DNA from: Klebsormidium nitens
Lineage: Eukaryota; Streptophyta; Klebsormidiophyceae; Klebsormidiales; Klebsormidiaceae
Assembly: GCA_000708835.1 (NCBI GenBank)
Contig: DF237314.1
Coordinates: 27,927 to 91,926, forward strand
DNA: 64,000 bases
Direction: 5' to 3'
Shown: piece by piece, positions 11,101 to 23,343 of the stretch
How the letters are laid out: every line of letters begins with the position of its first letter
Position numbering within the stretch: position 1 is the stretch's first letter
The notes under the pieces: model-generated
Database searches by the model: none
Told to the model about the DNA's origin: nothing
The model's input: the letters and a program-made list of their open reading frames with translations, nothing else
Position numbers and translations under genes: made by a program

Positions 11101-14100
11101 CTAAAGTCAACGAGGTTCATTGGGGTCAAGCGAGAGGTGATAGGGGGAGAATGCGGGCGAGTGAGGAGAGACGAGAAGTGACAAACAAGCAAACTGTCCA
11201 TCTCAGCTTAAGACAGAGCCGAAGGCCCCCCAGAAATAGCAGCGAAACTTCGAGTTGGAAACGACAGCCCCGCCCTCGCTAACCTGGTCGTACTCGAACG
11301 TCAAGAGACGATAGAAACTTAGCGCTGGATCGGGAAAGTCCCAAGCCCAAATTTCAAAGCGCGCAGGCATTCAGAATCCTTGTGGACTCTGCCAAGTTCG
11401 AAGATTGATCTGAAGCCACAAGGTGGCCAGAGTCCTATCACGCATCAGCGAAGTCATGATCGATGAACGCGAAGAGACGGGCCAGTCAATCACGAAGTTG
11501 CTAAAAGCACTTTGGAGCGTACAAGGGCCGAAGTCCACCGCTTTTCTCCTCACCTGCAAGTCGACCCAGGTAGGGTTCTTGTGCGCCGTCTGCCGCGTAA
11601 GCGCAGGCGGTAGGCCCCCGACCAGCACGTACAGGATCGCCCCGATGCTCCAGATGTCGCATTCGGGCCCGTAGTGCCGCTCCCACACTTCGGGCGCCGC
11701 ATAGAAAGGGGTCGCCATAAAGTCGCGCAGAACGGTGGAGTCGTCGACTATGGCCGCGCTGCCAAAGTCGACGAGCTTGATGTCGAAGGAGTGGTCGTTC
11801 ACAAATAGAATGTTCTCCGGCTTCTGTTGCATTAAAGGAGGAAATGTTAGAAAGGTCGGGGAGAAAGAGAATGTTAGAAAGGTAAGGAACAAGAAGAGGA
11901 GGAGAAGCGCTGGAAGATAAAGGAGAGCTGGATGCTAGGGATGGAGATTTCAAGGAGGCCAGAGGGTCCAGGCAAAGACTATTAAAATGTTGGACTGTTG
12001 GAATATGTGAGCGAACGATCGCACATGGTCGAAGTTTGAAACTTCCGTTTCTGCTTTGCGGGGCCTTTAGTAGTCTGGTTCAAGGGCGGCGGAGAGTCAA
12101 CCCATAACAATGCGAGAAGGGGACACTTTCTCACGGTTCTTTCGACTTTTGAGGAGGAAGGGGGGTCTCACCAGGTCTCGGTGCACCACTCGGTGGGCAT
12201 GGCAGTGCTGGATCGCCAGAAGCAGCTGCTGGACTGCACAATACATTCAGCGGGCGCAGATCAGGGCGCCAGGAAGGTTGTTAACTCATCACACCAGTGG
12301 GAGGGGAGTTGTTGAAACCCTGCTTGACAGAACGTTCTTAACAAAAAGGGGTCAATACTTCGTCCGTCTGGAAGAAGGACAGACGCGTTGGCCAGCTCAG
12401 TGGCTAGACGTTCAAGCCAACGTGAACCTATCTACTTCCTGACGTATATGTTCAAAGTCGATCCACTTCTGCCTTAATCAAGGTGCCCGAAACAGACTCT
12501 ATCACAAATTCACACCGTTCCCAAACAATACTTGATATTTGATCAAGAGCCTGTCTCAACAGGACAACACGTCGGAGAAAGAACAAGCTTGCGTGTCATG
12601 TCTAAGGTTCGCAAGTCGTCACGTGCCTTGAGCTTTCCGCTCAGTACAATTCCTTCAATTTGCACCAGATTTACAGAGAGAAATCACCAGAATATATAAT
12701 CGGCTTTCCCTGCGACCCTTGACAAGGCTTTCTCCTGAAATCCCAAGACTCCCCTGACATCCCTTTTTTCGCAATTCTCATGATCCGAATCCTATGTCCA
12801 AAGCCGTGGAAGAGTAGACGCCCGCAGCCTTTCTTAGCGAAAATTCCTTTCAACAGACGTATTGCAGTGTCGATTCTAGATGCTAATAGACTTGCAGCAT
12901 CGCCCGGTTCACTAAGGCAAGAATGGGCAAAGACAATTCGGCTCACTTATGTAGGCAGCGTCCTGCTCCAGGAAGACGTCCCGCGTTGCAAGGTTTTGGA
13001 AGAGGTCTCCGCCACTGCAGAGCTCCATGACGATGTAAAAGTAAATGGCGTCTTCGTACGTGGCATACAGCTCCACCACCTTATTTGTGTGTGCGTGCCC
13101 CTCAAATATCTGTGCGAAAGAACCAGGTAAAACTCAACATACTTATCATGTTTCTGTTTGTCAAACCTCATTGGTTTTGGAGCGGCATCCTCAATTCGTT
13201 CATGTCCGTGTGCCCCACATATGTGTGAAGATTGAACGAGAAAGCTTTTGGTTTGAACACCGTAGGTGTAGGCCAGTGTTCCACTAAGAAAAGACACGGG
13301 CAATCGTGTCACAAGTTCGAGTCCCGTTGGTGTGCACATTAACTCAGGACTTTGATTTTACAAGAGCTCGGCGAGTTCTTCCCAGCTCAAAGGCCTTTTG
13401 GTATATGAGAAACAACAAAAAGATCAAGAACTTACATCCCTTGGTGCAGGGTTTTGTCAGACACGCTTGAGACAGTTTGACCTGCGTTCAGGATCTCAGG
13501 TCTCCCACGCAATCAGTTCTCCTCCATATCGTTTTCAAAAGTGCTGGTTTGTGGCTCACGTCTGTCGACCAGAAAAGCTGGATTCATCATGCAATGTCAA
13601 GTAAAGAACTCTTAGAGAATCTTCTTTCTGAAAAGGCTTTGACGACCTCTCTCTGCCCCTCTGTTGGCCCTGGAAACAAACAACACGAGTTTCTAAACTG
13701 GAATACTCGAAAAGCAGAGGGGAAACTTGGGGTCAAAATCAGCAACCCAGAACGATCTAGATTGCAAGAGCGGCAACTCTCCAAGAGTGGCTGAATCTCC
13801 AGAGACCTGGAGGTTCAGAAAGCTTAGACCTTGCCACCCTCAACTCCCCTCATCTTTGGACAACAATGAAGACGCCTCACTGTTTTCACATTTCCCCGAT
13901 TTTCTCACACCCTCATTACTTCGTAAAAATTCAACCATCACAATCCTAGACGATGTCGTCCAGAGCAGATTGTCCCACAGTCCAAAATACCGTGGCCAAG
14001 TAAGACGACTTTCTTTAGCAGGTGCAAAGTTTGAGGGGTGTGTTCGATACCTTCTGCAGGGCGTGAATCTCTGAGACCTTGCTTATTCTGGCGGGCCGAG

Positions 14101-14646
14101 TGGACAGCACCTTCTTGGAGCAGGCCTTGATGGCCACCTTCCTTCCCGTCCTCTTTTCGACTCCTTGCCTGCATATCAGTTGACCTTTCAACATCCCAAT
14201 AAAAGTCATAGAATTTAAAAACTTTGTGTTGTCTATTATTTTGACTTCAGGAAGAACAACACAATAGATTGCAGGCGGTTATATCACTTCAAGCATTGTG
14301 CGTCAAGACACCAATATTCTCACATCATGGTGCATTATACTCCAGTTGATAAGCAGATTGCTGGCTGATACCAGAAGTCAAATGGTGTAAGTAGACCATA
14401 CAAAATCGTGGCAGAATCAATCGCTGATCAAGAAGTAGAACAGTGGCAGGAGAAACGCATTTAAACCCATGAGAGGGGGTTCTGCATGCAAGCTGACCTG
14501 ACAGTCGCCACCCTGCCATACCCAATGCTGCCTCCCAAAACTTTGTAATCATCTCTTAAATGTGCCCCCGCCCCAATTTTCGTCTTTTCATCGAGCCAGC
14601 TGTCCTTTGCTTCAACCTCCGCTGGCTCCCCAAAGCAGTTGCCCAT
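8168..14646 (-). CDS. CDPK-related Ser/Thr protein kinase (CRK-like), with apparent frameshift in exon 6
   Basis: CAMK-group kinase, probably membrane-anchored: it starts MGNCFGEP, an N-myristoylation plus palmitoylation signature. Exons: 14498-14646, 14051-14168, 12947-13109, 12172-12233, 11554-11823, 11284-11378 (95 nt, one base short of frame), 10489-10692, 9380-9466, 8168-8785. Seen: ATP loop GGSIGYGRV (the second Gly of GxGxxG is Ile), VAIK lysine (about K64), MELCSGGDLF hinge, catalytic VVHRDLKPEN (D about 163), DFGSA (about 183-185), APEVW (about 207-209), then a helical junction (AYQKIRQ, AAVVLLSVTVDS) and two degenerate EF-hand-like segments (SSGDLTELELEALVADVG; TDESDAFLSFDAADFLEIL) that lack the calcium-coordinating Asp residues, as in CRKs. 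A 150-residue basic/serine-rich tail follows, with KRKQK. With the missing base the protein would be about 588 residues. Kinase identity is sure; the CRK subgroup is likely. Confidence 0.88.
10303..11075 (-). repeat. Echo copies of both ends of kinase exon 7
   Basis: The start of exon 7 (acceptor plus GCCGGCAAGGTGACG at 10692) is copied in the upstream intron at about 10856-10885 (CTAG/GCCGGCAAGGTGACG) and more weakly at about 11045-11075. The end of exon 7 with its donor (10489) is copied in the downstream intron at about 10310-10360 (CGGATCTTTCGATACGACC on the plus strand). The true exon lies between its own echoes; spacing is about 180 bp. Confidence 0.75.
11284..11378 (-). other. Kinase exon 6 (alpha-G region), one base short
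   Basis: After the phase-0 end of exon 5, acceptor AG at 11379 opens GAT TCT GAA TGC, giving DSECLRALKF, the expected alpha-G helix. The downstream part reads WAWDFPDPALSFYRLLTFEYDQ only in the next frame over, and exon 7 then resumes in phase 0. The exon is 95 nt where a multiple of three is needed. The shift must lie in the T/A/G-run region at about 11342-11362. It could be an assembly or sequencing deletion, a real frameshift, or a splice site I misplaced. Confidence 0.6.
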
Positions 14647-15530
14647 CTTTTTCAAATGCCTTAACAATGGTTCTATCAAGGGCAACGCTCATGAATGTGT
14701 TTCTCAAACTGATTCTGCATTGTACCGCAAAGAACGCGACTGTCTGTTAGCTGTGAGCATGCTTGAGAAGAGCACAGCCTCTGTTGCACAGCAAGGGAGC
14801 AGGAACGATTTGTGAGAGCATCGGCTCGTAGTAGAATCGGGCTTTCCTCTATCTTTTCTTCAAGGGATCCCACAACACCTATGCACTGCCCCCAAGAAAA
14901 GCAAAAATAGGTACTGCCAGAGCGGGGACAATGGTCGGAAGGAAGCAATTTTGCAAGCTCAGAAACAAGAGGGGGCGCACAGGTCGTCTTCTTGTTTGGG
15001 CCAGCTGTGCAAAAAATTTGGCTCAGGTACCTACACCAGTTGCCAGCTGTCACAAGATGTTCTGATCAAGCTGCGTCTTTTCAGAAAGATGCCCCTTTCT
15101 GTACGCTTTGACACCATTTTTGCCAGTGTCTTGCCCCCGGTCATTCCTGATTCAGAATGCAGCTTCTACACAGCCACCAGGCTGACCGGAGATGTCGATC
15201 TTGATGCCTGAATTGTCCACATCGGTCGCCAGATTAATCACTGGTATACCAAAGCCAGCCCTCTCCGTCGAATAGTGTCAAAGCAAGTTCTTCCACACTC
15301 GCAGACAGCTTCCTCCATGTGAATTTCATCAATCGCACTGCATGTGGTCCAAGGAGCACTGGAATCTGGAATGCATTGATCAGGGTGCCCTTTGCAGTGG
15401 CGTTCCTGCCTGGATGAAATGGTGATGTTGACAGCACGACAGCGTTCCAAGCTGTGAGTCAGCTGGTGCTGCCGTTGTGAGGGAAACCAGCAGCCGCCCT
15501 TTGTCAGCATGCAATGCCGTAGAGTCTGCG
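14647..15530. promoter_or_regulatory. Divergent promoter region between kinase and channel genes
   Basis: The 884 bp between the two start codons must contain the promoters and 5' UTRs of both genes, which are transcribed away from each other. I see no convincing TATA box or gene inside it. Open frames here are short and unlike any family I know. Confidence 0.55.
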
Positions 15531-18500
15531 ATGGGGCTGTCCCACCGGAATGCTGCTCGACCTACTCAAAATATTGCTGAAGACAAAAGCTCTGAGACCG
15601 TAACCTATGCTGACAAGCAGAGCCCGAGCAGTGCCCCTGTGGGAGGCCCCCGTCCCAGGCTGCAGAAGAAGTCCTCCTTCAAGGAGTGGCTCCAACGGAA
15701 GCGCTCTTTCACCGACCTCTTTGATTCCGAAGGATACACTGGCCTGTCCAAGCAATGGAGTTCTCTCAAAGGGAAGGCTGAGGAAAAGTTCGGGTTTCGG
15801 AAAGTGGAGGGAGGGGAGCCAGGCCAGGGCAATGCGTCCCCCCTGAAAGGACGGGCGGCCCTGCGGAACGTGGTGGTGAAGCAGGACACGTCCCTCTGGA
15901 CGCACTTCTACGACAGCTACATCTACCTCCTCCGCCTCCCGGCACACCTGTTCACGTTCTACTGTATGCTGGCGCCTTTCCTCGTTGCAATGCCTTTCAC
16001 ACTGGTCTACCTTCTCGACCTTGAAGGTCAGTCCTTCAACTTCCTTGGAACAATGTTCTCGCATGTCAAGCCCGTTGATCATCATTCACCATCGCATCAG
16101 AATGGGGTCAGTAAGAAATCATGGCAGGGACGGCAGACCTTAGACTGGATTGTACAAAACTTCATGTCCAATGCATTGCTAATCCATTGCTTATGCAGGG
16201 GGAAGATTGATAGGCTGTCTGCCGCTGCTGCCGCAAATGGAAGTTGGTGGCCTCTTCTCAAGCGAGCCCGTGCCCATGGATTACAATGAGACAGGAAAGA
16301 GAATTCTCATCTTTTGTTTGATCGCAGGATTTATCTTCCAAGAGAAGCAGCAGACGGTCTCCCTCCTGGAGCTGTCAGAGGGCCGCGTCCCCAGGCTGGG
16401 GCAACAAGGCGTGCTGCTCGAAGTATACCTGTACAGCCTGTCGCTGTCTACAACGTTCGGGGCCTCCCGTATTGACGCTCGCTCACCATTCTGTCTCCTT
16501 GTGGCAAATATCAACACGCTGGTAGCTCAGCTTATGTTCGTCTTCTTAAGCGGCGCTGTGTTTCAACGGCTGAGCCAGCCGAGTCAGCCCGTGAGAATCG
16601 CAACGCTGGCGATCCTTACAGACGACTTCTTCGAGGGGGAAGGGGAGCGCGACAGCTCCGCAGACAAGAAGTACAAGTAAGAGCGTACTTTGAAGTTGCA
16701 CATAAAACGCAATTTCCAGCTTCTTCTTATCTTGGACGCCTAGCTCTTCAGTCTAATGGAAGCATATATGGGCGATGAAAGGGCAGCAGCATTGTCAACA
16801 ACAAAGTGGGGTGCTGTGTCAAATGATGCTTTTACATAAGTATATTCTTGTGGCTGGCTAAGTGGCTGCATCCCTGACACACGCCCTCTGAAGCCGCTAA
16901 TCATCTTGGTCCTTGCTTCACTTCGGACAGAAGCTGTTATCATTCTGATCATCAGCAGATTGTTCTTCAAGGAACGCTTTCTCATTCTGTGAACCTTTCA
17001 GACTGTGTTCGCAGGTCCTCCGTCCCTCTTGTTTTCGATCTTGAGTCCAAGAAGGCAACTGTCCATTTCGAAGTGAGATGTTAAACGTCAATTTGTCCAT
17101 TTTTCTTGTCTCGGGCCTCCTAACAAAAAAGTTGTTCGGTCTGCTTCTGCTTGACAGCATCATTCCCTCTTAGAATACCTCATGTCTATCGTAGTTGCGT
17201 CCTTTTCTTGGGTTATTTCGACCAGTCTATTATCAGTCAAATCTCAGGTTTTGTTCTGCTGACGTCACGCCTATCCTTCTTGCAGGATTCTGATGACGCG
17301 CCTCGTCCTGACGGGACCTGGTTCGAACCTGATCGACGCCAAGTTGGACTTGGTGTACCGTCACATGATGCAGTTGCCGGGGGGATCCCCCTTCATGTCC
17401 ACGCACTCCCTCAAACTGGTCCGATCAGAGGTACGAAGCGTGCCCCTCTCTGTTTTCAATATACAATCTGCAGAAAACGCTTTATTTTGAGCCTGAGCAA
17501 TATCAGAGCTCGCAGTTTTCAAGAGCCCGGATTCCGCTTTGCTCTTACGTATCCTTGGCTACGGCTGTCAGACGAAAGTGTCGACAGAAAAAGGTTGCAA
17601 AAGCGGTCCTCAAGACGGGAGCTTAACTTTCTGACGTCTTTTCGAGGTTGGAGACGGAAAAGCTTGAAAGCAGAACCCTACTCTCGAAAGCGGAACCGTC
17701 CCACTTAGCAACCGTCCGCGCAGTTTTGGGGCGTGAGCACATAAACCGAGGAGCTTAGTGTGGCACCCGAAAATGTTCCTTGCCATGAGGTGACTACCAT
17801 GTAAAGACGACCCATTTGCTGGTCATCGCCATGAGAAGATCCTAGACCTCTCTCCCCACTCTGGCCGTTCTGAAACGCTTTCAAAAGTTGACCGGTTGCC
17901 TCTGCTTCCTCGCTCCAATTAGCTTCCGGGACATGTGGCGGATCCCTTCTACTTCTCAAACGCTTCAATGCCTTTATTGTAACCATATCATGGTTCTTTC
18001 CAAGAGCGTCTTCATATCTGCATTGGCGGGGTCTTCATTCCATTGGGCATTCCGGAGTCTCGACTTCGGGCACAGCAACAGAGCGGTGCTGCTATCAAGG
18101 ATACCGGCTATCTCAAAAGTTTGAACCCCGAGGTGCCTTTCGAATGCGGGGCAGCGCCTTTGCATAAGAAAGAGTGGACGTGCAAAGTTGAAAGCTTCTT
18201 CGAGGGCCCTTGACGCTTTCCACTCTGTCCCATCCGCAAACTTTGAACCAAGGGTTGGCCTCGCTTGGATCCGCTGACGTCATTCGCCGTCTTATACCAG
18301 TCGTCCAGCCTGCGGTACGGCATGCTCATTCGCCACGTCATCAACGAGGAGAGCCCTCTGTTCGGCGCCTGCAGCCAAGAGCAGCTCCTGGCGGAGGACG
18401 CCAACTTTCAGGTGAGAGCTCGCAGGTCGAGCGGGTCGCAACCATTTTTCCAAGTGTGAACGCGCTCGCGAGTGGCGCAGTCTCATGTTTGAACCCTGTC

Positions 18501-19200
18501 GGATGCGACGCCGCGACGACTAGAGGTTTGCTTTTCTGGTATCGAGATTTCTTCTTTTCACTTTGATGTCCTTCCAATCGCCTGGCATTGGACTTTCTTC
18601 CTGCTGAAAAGTGGTTGGGTAGTGCTCTCCAGTCACCTCGACACGAAGGTCTGCGCTCGAGCATTTGAACCTATCTGTCAACTTCCTCTTCGTTTCTGCA
18701 ACTGGTCGGCAAGGAAGTTGGGCGGGTTGTCGGTGTTGCTCAGAACCGGTCGTCATCATGCCTCGAATTTGAGTCCAAGTCTTTTTGCTCCCTTTCATAC
18801 CTACTCTCAGATACAGGTCACTAGTAGGTCGGGTCGATTGCCCCACCTTGATAGGCGAACCCAGACAACCTGTCCCGGCTGCTGAACCGACCGGCAGCAT
18901 TGCACCTTTTAGAGCAAACACGAAACACGACGATATTGGCTCACGTTGCCAGCAAAGTGTGAACTCACTAATATTGCCGTGTGATCCATGTTGCAGCTGA
19001 CAGTGATGGCCACGGAACGGTCTTCGATGCAGCCGGTTTTCGCGGACCAGATGTTCTTCGTCACGGACGCTGAGGTGATTTGGGACGCCCACTTTGTGGA
19101 CATAATTAGTTTGTCGAAGGGGAAGCGGGTCATGGAACACAGTAAGCTGAACGCGTATAGAAAGGAGGGTAAGGTGTTGTATCACGTTGGAGGCGAGTAG
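15531..19200 (+). CDS. Inward-rectifier K+ channel family protein (Kir/KirBac-like) with non-canonical filter
   Basis: Exons: 15531-16026, 16328-16676, 17286-17430, 18301-18411, 18997-19200; 1,305 nt, 434 residues. Seen in order: soluble basic N-terminus (MGLSHRN start; basic segment 45-90), slide-helix region and TM1 (LFTFYCMLAPFLVAMPFTLVYLL, about 140-162), pore loop ending STTFGAS (207-212), TM2 (LLVANINTLVAQLMFVFLSG, about 222-241), the post-TM2 motif AVFQRLSQPSQPVR, then the immunoglobulin-like cytoplasmic domain with LIRHVINEESPLFG and EVIWDAHFVDIISL, which closely follow Kir/KirBac landmarks (DESSPLYG, EIIWGGHFVDVF). Family knowledge: tetrameric K+ channels gated by cytoplasmic domains. 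Odd: the filter T-x-G-[YF]-G is replaced by T-F-G-A-S, so K+ selectivity, or conduction at all, is doubtful. Exon 2 is taken from the good acceptor at 16327 rather than reading through the preceding intron. An upstream in-frame GTG at 15477 is not used. Confidence 0.88.
16450..16467 (+). other. Altered selectivity filter (TTFGAS) of the Kir-like protein
   Basis: Codons ACA ACG TTC GGG GCC TCC encode T-T-F-G-A-S exactly where Kir channels carry T-[IVT]-G-[YF]-G. The flanks are as expected: VYLYSLSLS before resembles the pore helix, and the distance to TM2 is normal. Two of the five filter positions (aromatic to Ala, last Gly to Ser) are changed. The codons are read directly; the functional consequence is inference. 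Confidence 0.85.
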
Positions 19201-22200
19201 CAGAGCGCTGCGCTGGCTTCTATAATCGGCCCTCAGTGATGTCCGTCATGACTCTGTACATACCGTTGTATATTTTCCAGGGGGCACTGCAGCGCGCACT
19301 TCTCTGTCTTGAAAGGTCGGTTCATTTTGGGCTTCAATCACTGAGTACTGGATACAGGCCGACATGTGTCAGTGCACGTGAACCTTTGCCTGTCTTGCAA
19401 ATCATCATGCATACATGGTTACCTACTAGCCCAGGCCGTCTGACGAGCACACGCCTGGTGGATGGCCCACGTGTCGAGTGAGTAATTAACATGGACATAT
19501 ATTTCACTACAAGTGTACGCAACTCCATATTAGTCATGCGCCGCGATATCTATTGGTAGAAATAAGCCTTCTATAGTTCCGCGCGATCATATGATGCCTA
19601 TGGATGCAAGCTGAAAGTCGGATTTAGGTTCCGTTTAAACGCCGGCGCACACTATACTGCCGCCAGATCGTTGTAATGCCGTGCGCGCGTGCGAGGGCTT
19701 GCCAACCACATGCATGCGGTTGCATGTCTGAGTTGGCAATCCACACGTATCTAGTGATTGATGTAGTATATATTTTATAAGGATGATCGGGTATTGCGGG
19801 CCGATGTGTATTCCATCCGTTCCTAGATCGCCGGCGGCGTTAGACGGTTCGTTCGCGTTTTCCCTACGGATATCTCTGTGCAATATGTTCGATCAAGCTG
19901 ATGCGCGAATAGGTGGCGCGGCCGCCCTGGCCGGGGGTCATGCAGACTGGCAGCACAAGGGCTCTTACTCTGACGGTTATTGAATTTGGTGGGAAACCGG
20001 ATTGAACGTTCCTTGTCGAGGCTTCAGTGGACCGTGGAACCGCCATATAATAGTGGCTTAGCGGTCAAGGACTCACACTTCATTCGTACGTTCGTTTGCT
20101 TTTCCATGTTGGGCCTAGGTCTGTTAAGCTTGATGGAATCTACTCACGCCTATATACACTCTCTGACCGAAGTCTTTCCAACGTAGTTCGTGTCAATTCT
20201 GGTCATCCAATCTGGTCGCCCTCATCTTCTCGCCAAAGTCAGTATAAGTATACCCCAAATGCTGTAGCGACGCAAAAGATGGTCTCGCTGAGGAAGGTCT
20301 CTTCAGCATAGTTGTCCGTGTTTGTATCCCAGAAGCAGCTGCACAGCGAAAGTAAACAGCCGGTCTGGATGGTACTGTTTTCCGCAGCAAGCAAGCAATG
20401 GCCTTTCAAGACGGTCTATGTAGCTTGCTCGCTTCAACATCGGGAAAAGTCACAAGTTGCACCGCGTGTTTTAGTGCTATTTAAATTGGCTCCATTTCAT
20501 AACTTGTGTGCATGCGTGCGTGATCGCATCGTCTCAAGGAAAGCCCTCATGAACCTTCCTACCTGTCATCTTAGAAATGAGCTTAATGACTTCTTGCGAG
20601 TTGCAAAAGTATCATTCAGATGACGTTCTGAGGCCAAGAAACCTAAAGACTTATATTCGAGGCGGCTCAACCGAGGACGGACAAGAAGAGCAGCAGACGA
20701 AGAGAATTGTGGCGCATCCGCTTACCGACAGCCCATTCTGACGCCTTCTCCCCTTTGTTCGCCAATCACGACCTGAACAACGAACTTGTATCGTTCCAGG
20801 CCAAGACCTGCGAAAAGTGTGCAGGCATCTCCGATTCTGCGCGGATGTGTTGCACAGCAAAATTGGGACGAACGGTTTGCGAAGATCACGAAATGAGCTT
20901 GCCTCACCAAGTACGAGTTCTTTACATCTGTAGAAGCGAAAGTCGTCTTTCGGTGGCTGGCTCTTACTGCTGAAGAAGAATCTGTGTATTCAGCTATGTT
21001 CAGGAATTTTGATCGACCTCCCTCCGCTTTGAGCTTCAGTCGGTGGCTCAACGGCTGTGAAACGTGTAACGAGTTATAAACCAATAGACCAAGCGCACAG
21101 ACAGACATGCGGCCAGGATGGCCACTAGTTCGGTACCAAAGCCATGGAGTCCTTTGGAAGGAGCACAATACCGTTGGGTTCCAAAGACGTCTTGTCAGCA
21201 CCCAACAGGAATGAAGAAGACCTCTAGACCTCGTCATTCTCCACGCTTCAAGCACTTCGATGCACTACCTCGCATCCCAATCCTCATTGCTATTGAAGAA
21301 GTATTGGAAGTATGTCATGTACCTTTCAGCTTCGTCTTGATTTCGTCTGCAATTTCAGTGGTCCAGCCCGACGTATTGTCCGCGTGGTACTGCACCCCTG
21401 TCAACTTTGACCGTAAGACTTGGCTCATGATTGTGCGCGCCTTTGCTGGCCGGAACCTGGAAGAGTAGGATACGCAATTTTGCAAAGGTGCACTTATTTT
21501 TGCAGGCCACAAAAGTCCCGACAATCAGAAGTCAAGAGGAGCGTGTAATGTTTGAAAATTCTCCACCCTATTTGATTTTGCACAAGTCCCTCCATTGTCA
21601 GTTTGGCATGCCTTTGGCAACACCGTGACTGCCTTTGGAACAGCTTCCTTTAATGGAGCAGCTCAAGGGTCCAACAAAATGGTCCAACATAATGGTCGTG
21701 TGGGCTCATGGCGTAACTTGTTCGCAGTCCATCATGGACTTCGTGAGTGATGCTGCATGGACTACAAGGTGGGGTGCTACTGACACCGGGCGTCCTAATG
21801 CAATGCAGATAATTCGCTCTGATTGGCTGTCCATTTTTCGTCAGTAACACAAAAGCAAGTTAGGAAGCCAGGTGATTGGTAGGATGTTGAATGCAGCAGT
21901 GGTAAATTAGAAGCTGACAAAAGTTGAGCTAAAGCACGTCAGAATGTAAGCAAGATGAAATGGATTCCGTCAACCTACTTTGAAATTAACTATGGTTGTA
22001 GTACACCAGTTTTTCAAAGGAGAAGCACAGCTAATAAACTCATTTGGAACTCATGTGCATTAAAACAGGGACTAATTAAAGAGAGAGATTCGAAGAGAGA
22101 TGGTCCAGATCGGCTGATTTGGCAGAACCTCACCTTTTGCTGAACTCTGGCTCGATGGGGTAGTCTGCTGCGGATGTGCTTGCCACAGGTGACATCTCTG

Positions 22201-22860
22201 GGCTAGCTGCATCTTCATCCTGCATTTTGATTGCTCTTCAGCTCTTGCAAAACTTACAAAGATAGATATATGTAGGAGCGAGCTCAATAGATACTTGTAT
22301 GGTTGGTTGAAGACTACTGGCACCTAGTCGCTGCGTAGATAGTGCAGACAACGCCTGGGTGATGCTCTTCTATGCATGTGTGCAGCTTCTCGAGGTTTAT
22401 CCCACCAGAGGAAGTCCAGAAGGCCCTTCAGGAACTTTTGCAGATCAGAGCGAGCTATCGTTCAAAATGGTTAAGCTTCTGCCTCTCAAAACATCTTTGT
22501 AGTACACGAACTGAAATCAGCTCTGTTTGCTTCTTTATTCCAGAACGTCGTGATGCATATGTAGACGTACGTGCCGCAGATGTCTAAATAAGGTGGGATA
22601 AGGTGGCACAGACTCACGATCAAAACCACATCGATCGGTGCTGAGGTGAGCAAGTCTGAGGTTTGAGGCAGCAAATTCCTGCTGAGTTCCGATTCGTGCC
22701 GACGCGACAACGGTAAAGATTGGAGCTACAGACAGAGCCTCTCGTTCTCGACCGTCGATCCCCCGGCGCAGCCGCAATTTGGAGGTGCACGCACGCTCAC
22801 GCGTACCTATCTTTGGTCCCACTCAGAACGCCGCATGTCCAAAAATCATCCATTTTGATT
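19201..22860. other. Gene-poor intergenic region
   Basis: About 3.7 kb between the channel stop and the promoter of the zinc-knuckle gene. The longest open frames (for example a 177-codon minus frame at 20722-21255) show no family resemblance, no splice-consistent neighbours and an ordinary composition. I see no tRNA, rRNA, LTR or terminal inverted repeat. The first few hundred bases should hold the channel 3' UTR. Confidence 0.5.
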
Positions 22861-22874
22861 GGGCCGCGTGTCAC

Positions 22875-23137
22875 TTATATAGAGGGGTCGCAGTCGCTTC
22901 AAATTGAACCTGATGCAACGTCATTTAGTCGTCACACTCAAAATTCACACCATCGAGCGGCCACGGTAATCTACAATGACATATCGGACGGCCAAACAAG
23001 GCTCCTCAGTATATAAGCGGTATGATCATAAGTTGTTGAATACCTAAATCATTACGCTGATGAATTCGCTCCTAGATATCTCTCTTTTTCTCTTATTTCT
23101 CCCCTTTTATCTCTTTTTCCTCCTTTATCTCTTGGCT
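22875..23137 (+). promoter_or_regulatory. Putative core promoter and CT-rich leader of the zinc-knuckle gene
   Basis: TATATAAG lies at 23010-23017, and a second TATATAGA-like box at about 22876-22883. A long pyrimidine-rich tract (runs such as CTCTCTTTTTCTCTTATTTC) fills 23080-23133, resembling the Y-patch/CT-rich leaders of plant promoters. The ATG is 327 bp downstream of the nearer TATA. A short exact direct repeat TGTCAATAGC occurs twice at 23281-23300. The role is inferred from position and composition. Confidence 0.45.
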
Positions 23138-23343
23138 GTGAGTGAGACCCCACCTGTGATGCTCTCAGCAAGCACAGCAAGCTCAGCCTGCTCAGTTTGG
23201 CCCTGGGCAGCCATTCCTCGAAGATTTCCTATTCTCAGGTGTTGCTCTGCAGCAACTTGTGTAGTCTTACGTCTTCAATATGTCAATAGCTGTCAATAGC
23301 AAGCGGGTTAACGTCGTCTTCTTTTAGGGGCGTGACCTTCATA

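Noticed and set aside
13270-13330. tRNA-like T-loop words (GTTCGAGTCCC) here, and similar ones at about 10240, 24685 and 59228
   Set aside because: No acceptor or anticodon stem can be paired around any of them.
16027-16327. In-frame read-through from 16196 extending channel exon 2 upstream with a hydrophobic stretch (RILIFCLIAGFIF)
   Set aside because: The stretch contains a classic pyrimidine tract and CAG at 16327; starting exon 2 at 16328 keeps phase with exon 1 and restores the usual Kir spacing between TM1 and the pore.
18520-19185. 221-codon minus-strand open frame overlapping the last channel exon
   Set aside because: No family resemblance; shadow of the Kir cytoplasmic domain on the plus strand.
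20722-21255. 177-codon minus-strand open frame in the gene-poor region
   Set aside because: No recognisable domain, no adjoining exons, ordinary composition.
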